Below, piece by piece: positions 17,170 through 24,593 of a stretch of 64,000 bases of DNA. Positions within the stretch are counted from its first letter, which is position 1; each line of letters begins with the position of its first letter. The stretch is taken from NCBI GenBank assembly GCA_004376055.2, contig CP049016.1, forward strand, positions 2,046,001 through 2,110,000. Direction: 5' to 3'. The position numbers and the translations under genes are program-made. Source of the DNA: Nitrospirales bacterium LBB_01 (lineage in GTDB: Bacteria > Nitrospirota > Thermodesulfovibrionia > Thermodesulfovibrionales > Magnetobacteriaceae). A model generated the notes under the pieces. It worked only from the letters and a program-made list of their open reading frames with translations. It had not been told where the DNA came from and did not search any database.

Positions 17170-18417
17170 TCACTTGTCTTTTGACTGGCTTAACTTAAGC
17201 ACCGGCTTGTAATCATCAAACTGCGGCCATATTCTTATCGGATAGTTTGGGTCCTTTTCCCAAATGCTGATTTCGGCTTTCCAATCAGGCCAGCTTGTGT
17301 TAGCATAAACTTTCATTCTCGCCCTATACTCCATCATTGACGTGGTTAGAGCAATTAGTGTTAAAACAAAGGCCGCCAGAGATGATATTTTAAGAAATGA
17401 GTTCTTATCAAATTTAACATAAGACAATATTAACACCATCAGCATAACACCGGGGGCATACGTATATCTTGCCGCTCCTGTCATATCCAGAGACGTTAGT
17501 ATAAGTGTTATTGAACAAAATATTATTCCTAATGCCAACACCTGCCTGTTTATATCTAAAATTGATTTATACATTACCCAGATTAAATATATAGCAACCG
17601 GTACAACAAATATAAGGAATATTAAATTGCTTAACATTATCTGTGTAAAAGTATAGCCAAAAATTGGGATAAGATAGTTTTCTGTAAGGTAAAGCAAAAA
17701 AATACTAATAAAATTACTGTTATTAAACCGTTGTGGCAATCCAATTGTATAGTATGAATGAGCAACTATTGCTATTTGGCAAAGTGATGAGAAAACAAGG
17801 ATTGCCGCATGAATTGTAAACTCACGGGATTTTTTTTGTAGAGCTCGCAATATATAAACCGGCGTTAAATAGCAGGAGGTAAGCCCGGCAAACCCTCCAA
17901 TTAGAAGCAGTAGGCGGTAAGCCCATACTCTAAACTTAGCTTCACCTTGAACATCGGCAATTAAAATCAAAAAAGTAGTAAGAAGCAGAAAAAACTGGGT
18001 ATGACGCGCCGTTATCCATATTTGACCAGTGGATTGTACAAAAATTATAATCAGTGCTACAACTATTTTTTTTAAGTAGGTATCAAAGAAAAATGAGCGT
18101 CCCCACAAAACAATAGCAAATGGAATCAGTTGAGCTAAAAAAGCCATTAATGCACAGACAGTAGGAGCATATCTAAGAGGCGCTATAGAAGCAAATGCCA
18201 TAGCAGTATTTGTAAAAATTTCAAAATAGCCTCTGTCTGGCTGTACTACAAAGAGAGATTTAAAGAAAGGATTCTCATAAGCATACTTAAAATAAGACAA
18301 CCCCTCCTCGTCATAAAATCTTGGAGCTATAAGAAGAATCGGCGCTCTGAGAAAAATAACTACAGCAAACACTAAGAGCGAGCAAGTGTTAAGTATATTT
18401 TCTTTTTTTGAAGTCAT
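17170..18417 (-). CDS. polytopic membrane protein, paralogue A
   Basis: A 415-residue integral membrane protein with about 9-10 hydrophobic helices. It is clearly paralogous to the neighbour at 18697-19938: both share R-A-P-I-L-L-x-A-P-R-F-Y-D-E-x-G near residue 28 and R-G-Y-F-E-I-F-T-N-T-A-M-A, and both end with W-E-K-D-P. The early acidic pair (F-Y-D-E) after the first helix recalls GT-C glycosyltransferases, but I do not recognise the family. ATG follows an AAGGTGGG site. The copies are separated by MITE-like copy 2. Function unknown. Confidence 0.75.
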   Translation of the reverse strand: MTSKKENILNTCSLLVFAVVIFLRAPILLIAPRFYDEEGLSYFKYAYENPFFKSLFVVQPDRGYFEIFTNTAMAFASIAPLRYAPTVCALMAFLAQLIPFAIVLWGRSFFFDTYLKKIVVALIIIFVQSTGQIWITARHTQFFLLLTTFLILIADVQGEAKFRVWAYRLLLLIGGFAGLTSCYLTPVYILRALQKKSREFTIHAAILVFSSLCQIAIVAHSYYTIGLPQRFNNSNFISIFLLYLTENYLIPIFGYTFTQIMLSNLIFLIFVVPVAIYLIWVMYKSILDINRQVLALGIIFCSITLILTSLDMTGAARYTYAPGVMLMVLILSYVKFDKNSFLKISSLAAFVLTLIALTTSMMEYRARMKVYANTSWPDWKAEISIWEKDPNYPIRIWPQFDDYKPVLKLSQSKDK

Positions 18418-18482
18418 AAAAGCCCACCTTTTTATATTTGTGGTTATTTTATAATAATCAAAGATAAAAAAGATAATATTTA

Positions 18483-18648
18483 ATGCTTATTGAGTTAACT
18501 CCTGTAATTTTTTTTCAGTTAGCAAATGATACAGTTAAAAGGACTGGATTCCCGCTCGTAGGCGGGAATGACAAAGGGGGTAATTTCTTTTTCTTGTCAT
18601 TCCTGCGAAGGCAGGAATCCATTTTTTTGTTTGCGGAGCTAACTGCAT
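18483..18648. repeat. MITE-like dispersed element, copy 2
   Basis: A 166 bp copy starting ATGCTTATTGAGTTAACTCC and ending TTGCGGAGCTAACTGCAT, very close to copy 1. The inner inverted arms GGACTGGATTCCCGC and its complement at about 18540-18573 and 18594-18622 are well kept. It occupies most of the 279-base gap between the two paralogous membrane-protein genes; the rest of the gap shows nothing clear. Confidence 0.75.
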
Positions 18649-18696
18649 ATGAAATTAATATTTTTTAAGAGGGAGGGTTATGTCTTGTAATCTATA

Positions 18697-19938
18697 TCAT
18701 TTTTTTGGATTAAGTTTAATTTCTGGCTTGTAAAAATCTAATTGTGGCCATATTCTTATAGGATGAGTTGGATCCTTTTCCCAAATAGCCACCTCTGTTT
18801 TCCAATTTGGCCAGTAATTTTTAACATATATAGTCATTCTGGCTCTGTACTCAAACATTGACGTTGTCAGTGAGATTACTGTAAGAGCAAAAGCAGCTAT
18901 AGATGATGCTGTAAGAAAAGACTTTCCATCAAATCTAACAAAAGAAAACACAAGAACCATCAACATCACACCTGGGGCAAACATATATCTCGCAGCTCCT
19001 GTCATATTCACTGACGTAAGCGTAAGCATTATTGAACTAAACACTATTCCCAGAACCAACAACCTTCTGTTTACATCTAAAATTGATTTATATATTAACC
19101 AGATTAGACAAACAGCAACAGGAACAATAAATATAGTGTTTTTTAACATGATCAGCATTAATCCATAGCCGAAAACGGGCTGCAGATAGTTTTCTATAAA
19201 GTAAAACGAGATAATAGTAAAAACATCTTTGTTATTAAATCGTCCATTGAATCCGCCGATTGTATAGTATGTATATATCTCAACAGTCAGCTGGCAAATT
19301 GATGCAAAAATCAATATGACAGCATGAATTGTGTGCTCACGGCACTTTTTGGTAACGGCGCGTAAAATATAAACTGGAGTCAGAAAGCACGATGTTACGC
19401 CGGCAAAACCACTAATTAAGAGCAACAGGTGGTATGCCCATTTTTTTGATTTACTTTCTCCCTCCACCTCAGAAATTAAAATTAGAAAGACGGAAAGAAG
19501 CAGGAAAAACTGTGACTGCATTACAGCTATCCATATATCGCCGGTTGATTGCACAAAAATCATTATCAGCGTTACAACTATTTTTTTTAAATAGTTATCA
19601 AAAAAAAATGACCGTCCCCATAAAACAACGGCAATGGGAATCAGTTGAGCTAAAAAAGCCATGACAGCGCAAATAGTCGGAGCATATCTAAGTGGCACTG
19701 CTGATGCCAGAGCCATAGCTGTATTTGTAAAAATTTCAAAATAACCTCTGGGCGTCTGTACCACAAGGAGAGATTTTATGAAAGAATTATCATAAGCATA
19801 TTTAAAATACCAGCCGTCCTCATCATAAAACCTTGGAGCCGTAAGAAGAATAGGCGCTCTGAGAAAAATAACCGCAGCAAGCGCCATAAGTATTGAGCTG
19901 TTTAAAATATCTGTTTTTTTTAAAACCATTTTGTACAT
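18697..19938 (-). CDS. polytopic membrane protein, paralogue B
   Basis: A 413-residue membrane protein with the same helix plan and length as the gene at 17170-18417. The shared motifs are F-Y-D-E-D-G-W-Y-F-K-Y-A-Y, L-W-G-R-S-F-F-F-D-x-Y-L-K-K-I-V-V and T-G-A-A-R-Y-x-x-A-P-G-V-M-L-M-V. Near identity over long stretches points to a recent tandem duplication. The acidic pair after helix 1 is conserved in both, which suggests a GT-C-like enzyme, but this is a guess from the fold. Function unknown. Confidence 0.75.
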   Translation of the reverse strand: MYKMVLKKTDILNSSILMALAAVIFLRAPILLTAPRFYDEDGWYFKYAYDNSFIKSLLVVQTPRGYFEIFTNTAMALASAVPLRYAPTICAVMAFLAQLIPIAVVLWGRSFFFDNYLKKIVVTLIMIFVQSTGDIWIAVMQSQFFLLLSVFLILISEVEGESKSKKWAYHLLLLISGFAGVTSCFLTPVYILRAVTKKCREHTIHAVILIFASICQLTVEIYTYYTIGGFNGRFNNKDVFTIISFYFIENYLQPVFGYGLMLIMLKNTIFIVPVAVCLIWLIYKSILDVNRRLLVLGIVFSSIMLTLTSVNMTGAARYMFAPGVMLMVLVFSFVRFDGKSFLTASSIAAFALTVISLTTSMFEYRARMTIYVKNYWPNWKTEVAIWEKDPTHPIRIWPQLDFYKPEIKLNPKK

Positions 19939-20020
19939 TTGTCCTCTGTTTTTTGCTGAGGTATTATAAGATATTTAGAGATTAAAATTGCAAGCAGTGC
20001 CAAAATTCATAAGAAACACT

Positions 20021-20503
20021 CTATCTGCCTATATACAGTTCAGAGTGCTGCCTGTGATTGTTCCAGTTTTCAATGTATGTCTGAGCAAGTTTTTTTGATT
20101 TAATTATCAAGAGGTTTTCAGCGTTATGTTCCTCAGCCGCTTTTGAGAAATTAAAACTTCCGGTTATCAATGTTTCACCATCAATAATCATAATTTTATT
20201 GTGCGCAATAGCATGAACCGAGTCTATGTAAGTAGGGATTCCCATGTGGGCTGTGAAATCAGCGCTGCTATACTTAGCTGTCTTGTTAGATTTATCCAGA
20301 ATAATAGCAATTTTGACGCCTGACTTCTTAGCTTTTACAAGCGCCTCAGCTATCGCTTTAGATGTAAAAGAGTACGCCTGAACAAGTATTTCTGATTTAG
20401 CTCCATTAATTTCATTGATGATAGCATCCGTGCAGCCGCCGTTAGGTGAGAAATAAACGGCTGCTACTACGTTTATAATAAGAAGAAAACTCTTTAAAGA
20501 CAA
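20021..20503 (-). CDS. secreted phospholipase D-superfamily nuclease (Nuc-like)
   Basis: A 160-residue protein with an N-terminal hydrophobic export signal (about residues 3-18) and one HKD motif, H-N-K-I-M-I-I-D-G followed by G-S-F-N-F. A single-HKD protein of this length matches the Nuc/PLD endonuclease family, which acts as a dimer on DNA in the periplasm. The start is TTG (20501-20503), 8 bases after GAGG. It stands alone between the paralogue pair and the divergent AlgI-like gene. Phospholipase activity is an alternative. Confidence 0.83.
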   Translation of the reverse strand: MSLKSFLLIINVVAAVYFSPNGGCTDAIINEINGAKSEILVQAYSFTSKAIAEALVKAKKSGVKIAIILDKSNKTAKYSSADFTAHMGIPTYIDSVHAIAHNKIMIIDGETLITGSFNFSKAAEEHNAENLLIIKSKKLAQTYIENWNNHRQHSELYIGR

Positions 20504-20683
20504 ACGACAAACCTCATATTTAATTTAATGATTATGGTTACTGTATCATATATTAGGTATTTTAGTCTTGATAAATAATCTTATTTTTTGACAAATAAAA
20601 TTCACGCCTGAACAGAGGGCTTTATAACCTATCAAAGTGACAGACAGATGCTTTTTTCCTGAAATTTGGATTACAATGTAATG

Positions 20684-22150
20684 ATGCTTTTTAATTCTCT
20701 ATCATATATTTTAGTTTTTCTGCCTTTTGTATTTTTTTCATATCTTTACCTGACTAAAAATAATCATTTCGTTTCAGCAAAAATTCTACTTCTTTTATCA
20801 TCCATATTTTTCTATGGCATGTGGAAACCCAAATATGTCTCTCTCCTTATTTTGTCTCTAATTATTAATTACGCTATAGGAACTCAGCTGAAACAAGTTA
20901 AACATAGAAAAATTTTTCTTATTGTCGGTATTGTAATTAATGTAGGTATTTTATGTTTCTTTAAATATACTTATTTTCTGATAGAAAATATGAACTATAT
21001 CGCAGGTACAAGTTTTCATGTTAGTGAATATATCCTGCCGCTTGCAATTAGTTTCTTTACATTTGAACAAATAACTTACTTATTTTATTGCTATAACTCA
21101 AATACTGTCAGTTTATTGGACTATTCGCTATTCATAACTTTTTTTCCAAAACTTATTGCTGGACCTATTCTTTATCCCGAGGAGATGATTCCCCAGTATG
21201 TCAACAAAGAAAACAAGACAATCGACGCCAGAAATATAGAGGCTGGCCTGAATCTTTTCTTTACAGGACTTTTCAAGAAGGTTGTAATAGCAGACACTTT
21301 GGCGGCAGTTGCGATAAATGGTTACGATAAAATGGGCGAATTGACAATGATAACATCGTGGGCAACCGCTTTGTCATACACCTTACAGTTGTATTACGAT
21401 TTTTCAGGCTACACAGATATGGCAAGGGGAGCCGCTTTACTTTTTAATATACATCTACCTTTTAATTTTGACTCTCCTTACAAATCAACAAACATACAGG
21501 AATTTTGGAGAACATGGCATATCACTCTGTCCAGATTTTTAAGAAAATACATATATATACCTTTAGGCGGCAATAAAATAAGCGGTAGTAAAACATATCT
21601 AAACTTAATTACGGTTTTTCTCATCGGAGGTCTTTGGCATGGCGCCGGCTGGACTTTTATCTTGTGGGGTTTATTACACGGTGTGGCAATGGCAGTAAAT
21701 AGAATGTGGCAAACAACAGAGCATAAGATGAACAAATATCTGGGGTGGTTTCTTACTTTCAATTTTGTAAATATAACATGGGTATTTTTTAGAGCTAAGG
21801 ATTTCAGTGCTGTCGTTAAAATACTTACCGGAATGTCCGGTTACTATGAAATAAGGGAGATATTAGCAACAAGAGAACTTAATCTGAATATGATTATTGC
21901 CGCACTGAAAAATTCTTTGCACAATTTCCGGCTGACCTTTGATTCTGCAGCATCTTATTACTACTACATATTTATACTTGCTGGTTCTTTAATTTTCAGC
22001 ATCTTTTTCAAAAATACAAACAGTATCTCAAAAGATAAGGTACCCTCGTATACTGATACTTTTACATTCCTTGTTCTGACAATAGTTTCAATGGTCTATG
22101 TCTTTTATGATATTAATGTATCAAAGCCGTTTCTATATTTTAATTTCTGA
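20684..22150 (+). CDS. MBOAT-family O-acyltransferase, AlgI-like
   Basis: About 488 residues with some ten membrane helices. I chose the ATG at 20684 because M-L-F-N-S-x-x-Y-I-L-V-F-L-P matches the usual AlgI start; an upstream TTG (20666) and ATG (20681) are in frame. Family marks are Y-Y-D-F-S-G-Y-T-D-M-A-R-G, F-W-R-T-W-H-I-T-L-S-R-F-L-R and the catalytic His in G-G-L-W-H-G-A-G-W-T. AlgI-type proteins pass acetyl groups across the inner membrane to a periplasmic partner that O-acetylates a polysaccharide. The following gene encodes a fitting partner. Confidence 0.88.
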   Translation: MLFNSLSYILVFLPFVFFSYLYLTKNNHFVSAKILLLLSSIFFYGMWKPKYVSLLILSLIINYAIGTQLKQVKHRKIFLIVGIVINVGILCFFKYTYFLIENMNYIAGTSFHVSEYILPLAISFFTFEQITYLFYCYNSNTVSLLDYSLFITFFPKLIAGPILYPEEMIPQYVNKENKTIDARNIEAGLNLFFTGLFKKVVIADTLAAVAINGYDKMGELTMITSWATALSYTLQLYYDFSGYTDMARGAALLFNIHLPFNFDSPYKSTNIQEFWRTWHITLSRFLRKYIYIPLGGNKISGSKTYLNLITVFLIGGLWHGAGWTFILWGLLHGVAMAVNRMWQTTEHKMNKYLGWFLTFNFVNITWVFFRAKDFSAVVKILTGMSGYYEIREILATRELNLNMIIAALKNSLHNFRLTFDSAASYYYYIFILAGSLIFSIFFKNTNSISKDKVPSYTDTFTFLVLTIVSMVYVFYDINVSKPFLYFNF

Positions 22151-22196
22151 TTGATATGACTTTATATAGTAAGAGATTTACTCAAGGAGCACGAAT

Positions 22197-23372
22197 ATGA
22201 TTAAACGAATTTCTATATGTGCGGCTTTAATTGTTATTTTGTTGGGGTTTGTAGAGTTGACAGCACGTGTTATCTTAAAACTGAATAAGGATAATAAACA
22301 GCAGTTAATCAATTGGGAGTCTTTTCACAAACCAACCGAAAACATAGCAAATCTTGACATGTATAAAAGATATAATTGGATAAATGATTTTCAAAATGAT
22401 AAGCCGTTGGAATCAAACAGTTCTGATATGTGCACTGGTCTAAAATATGAACCGTTTTATTTATGGAAATCATCCCCATGTATGACTAAATATAGAACCA
22501 CTGATGCAGATGGCAATAGAACAACAAAATATAATGTGACCACATGTGATAACAAGACAACTATTTATGTGTTTGGCAGCAGTACGATGGCAGGGGATGG
22601 GATATTACGCGATGTTGATCTGATTCCATCCATTATAGCTAAAAACCTGAATGAAAAATACAGCAGCAACCAATGCTTTGAAGTAAAAAACTTTGCCCAA
22701 AGCGGTTTCAATCAGGGGAACGAATATGTTTTGTTTATGGATATCCTATCTAAAGGGGAAATCCCTGATTATGTTATATTTTATGACGGCGCTACCGATA
22801 TTTTACAAAACGTATTGTATGGAGAACCTCATATGGGATTTGAAATGTTTAATCTGATTTCAACATGGTGGTCATCCGGCGATTACAACAGATTTGTAAC
22901 ATATCTGGCATTAAAAAAATCTGCATTTTTTAGATTGTTAAACAAAGAATATACTTTAAAAAAATATTATATACATGATAAAGACACCATAAACAAGAGA
23001 TGTGCCACCCTTGCCAATACTTACGCTGGCAGGGCAGATGTAATCAATAAACTTTCAAAACAATACAACTTCAAATTCACTTTGGCTCTTCAACCACTAT
23101 TATTTACCGTATCCAATTTATCCAGTGAAGACGCTATGCTTCTAAACAAGATAGAAAAAGAATTTCCCTATATGATAGACACATATAACACTTGTTATAA
23201 AGCTGTCAGAGACAGACTTAATGAAAAGAATGATTATTTCTTTGACTTGTCCAACTTTGATGTACACAATGAATCAGTTTATTTTGATTTTGCTCATGTC
23301 TCTCCATTAGGTAATGAGATGTTTGCAAAAGCATTAATAGATGAGATTCAGAAAAAGTTAGAAGTAAAATAG
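22197..23372 (+). CDS. SGNH-hydrolase-like periplasmic partner of the AlgI-like protein
   Basis: A 391-residue protein anchored by one N-terminal hydrophobic segment (about 4-25). The SGNH motifs are V-F-G-S-S-T-M-A-G (Ser nucleophile) and the C-terminal D-F-A-H-V-S-P-L-G-N-E, a D-x-x-H pair. The protein starts 46 bases after the AlgI-like gene. The usual division of labour is that the MBOAT protein exports acetyl and the SGNH protein transfers it to sugar (as AlgJ/AlgX or PatB do). The polysaccharide is unknown, and an esterase role is also possible. Confidence 0.72.
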   Translation: MIKRISICAALIVILLGFVELTARVILKLNKDNKQQLINWESFHKPTENIANLDMYKRYNWINDFQNDKPLESNSSDMCTGLKYEPFYLWKSSPCMTKYRTTDADGNRTTKYNVTTCDNKTTIYVFGSSTMAGDGILRDVDLIPSIIAKNLNEKYSSNQCFEVKNFAQSGFNQGNEYVLFMDILSKGEIPDYVIFYDGATDILQNVLYGEPHMGFEMFNLISTWWSSGDYNRFVTYLALKKSAFFRLLNKEYTLKKYYIHDKDTINKRCATLANTYAGRADVINKLSKQYNFKFTLALQPLLFTVSNLSSEDAMLLNKIEKEFPYMIDTYNTCYKAVRDRLNEKNDYFFDLSNFDVHNESVYFDFAHVSPLGNEMFAKALIDEIQKKLEVK

Positions 23373-23426
23373 TCATACTCATGAGAACACTTGAAATTCA
23401 TATCATAGAATTAGCATCTTTATTTT

Positions 23427-23435
23427 TGGTATAAT
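23427..23435 (+). promoter_or_regulatory. extended -10 promoter candidate for the actin-like/PBP operon
   Basis: TGG followed by a perfect TATAAT (23430-23435) forms an extended -10 element about 75 bases before the actin-like gene. No good -35 is visible at the normal spacing, as is allowed for extended -10 promoters. The 138-base gap otherwise holds only a 10-codon reading frame. Confidence 0.5.
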
Positions 23436-23510
23436 GCTGTTGTGGTTATAGTAAGGACAACATATGAGGTTTTTCAATCAACTCACTTTATTTTAAAGAG
23501 GATTTAAGAG

Positions 23511-24587
23511 ATGGCTGAAATAAGCGATAGTGTTAAGTTAATGGATACGGCTAAGAGGAATGCTCCAGAACGGGAAAGACAAACAGAAAGCAATCAATTA
23601 GTTGGGCCTGCAGGGTTAGACATAGGAACATCTAATATTGTGCTTGCAAGAATGAGAAGCGGCGCTGTGCAGACAGTTAAACAGCTCAATGCTTTTTTTG
23701 CGGTCCCACGGTCTAAGTTTACAGGCAAGGTGTTTGCTAAAAATGAAATCATGTATTTTGCAAGAAACGGGCAGTTTTATATAATCGGGAACTCCTCAGA
23801 TACGTTTGCTGCCACTTTTAATTCAACTACCCGGCGTCCCATTGAAGGGGGACTTTTAAGCCCAAAAGAGGACGAGGGAGTAAACGTTATAGCGGCTATT
23901 ATGAAGACAATGCTGCCGCCGCCTAAAAAACCCGGCGAGGTCATAGCTTTCAGTGTTCCAGGGGAGCCGGTTGATACCAGAATATCGGTGCTCTACCATG
24001 AAACTGTTATGAAGCGCACCCTTGAGGGCATGGGGTATTTTCCAATTTCGGTAAACGAGGGGTTAGCCGTGATAACCGCCGAGATGTCAAACGACAACTA
24101 CACCGGCATTGGAATAAGCATGGGGGGCGGCATGTGTAACGTTTGTCTTTCTTATATGGCTGTTCCAATACTTTCTTACAGTATTCAAAAGGGAGGCGAC
24201 TACATAGACTCAATGGTTGGCAGAACGTTGGGTGAGTCTCAGACAAAGATAAAATTGATAAAGGAAAAAGAACTCAGTCTCACACGAGAGCCAAGAAACA
24301 AGGTGGAAACCGCCCTGCAAATATTCTACGATGATCTGCTATCGCATCTAACGCAAAGTCTGGAGCAGGTGTTGGCCTCATCGGATAAAGTGCCGCGATT
24401 TGCTAAACCCGTGCCTCTTGTCATAAGCGGAGGCGGCGCTCTGGCTCAAGGATTAAAGGAACGGTTTGAAAGAGCGCTTAAGAGTGTCAGCCTGCCTATT
24501 CAGATATCATCAGTAAGGATTGCCGAGGATCCTCTTAATTCCACCGCTAAAGGAGCTCTGTATATGGCCATCTCAGAGGAATCCTGA
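23511..24587 (+). CDS. actin/Hsp70-fold ATPase, MreB/MamK-like layout
   Basis: A 358-residue protein of the actin-like ATPase superfamily. Phosphate-1 motif is G-L-D-I-G-T-S-N at residues 35-42, phosphate-2 is G-I-G-I-S-M-G-G-G at about 199-207, and the adenosine motif is L-V-I-S-G-G-G-A-L near 308. A 30-residue polar extension precedes the fold. In size and order of motifs it resembles MamK, MreB and ParM filaments, but it is not a standard MreB, and I cannot place it in a named family. The start follows AGAGGA by 8 bases. The gene is followed after 6 bases by a class A penicillin-binding protein, suggesting a role in cell-wall patterning. Confidence 0.8.
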   Translation: MAEISDSVKLMDTAKRNAPERERQTESNQLVGPAGLDIGTSNIVLARMRSGAVQTVKQLNAFFAVPRSKFTGKVFAKNEIMYFARNGQFYIIGNSSDTFAATFNSTTRRPIEGGLLSPKEDEGVNVIAAIMKTMLPPPKKPGEVIAFSVPGEPVDTRISVLYHETVMKRTLEGMGYFPISVNEGLAVITAEMSNDNYTGIGISMGGGMCNVCLSYMAVPILSYSIQKGGDYIDSMVGRTLGESQTKIKLIKEKELSLTREPRNKVETALQIFYDDLLSHLTQSLEQVLASSDKVPRFAKPVPLVISGGGALAQGLKERFERALKSVSLPIQISSVRIAEDPLNSTAKGALYMAISEES

Positions 24588-24593
24588 CACTTA

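Noticed and set aside
18483-18668. 61-codon plus-strand reading frame between the membrane-protein paralogues
   Set aside because: It is a translation of element copy 2 and lacks a ribosome binding site.
23464-23496. 10-codon leader-like reading frame (M-R-F-F-N-Q-L-T-L-F) before the actin-like gene
   Set aside because: No run of a single amino acid, no attenuator hairpin and no U-tract follows, so it may be chance.
23511-24587. Naming the actin-like ATPase MamK
   Set aside because: Motif order agrees, but no magnetosome gene is nearby and I could not align it to MamK; it would need a tree.
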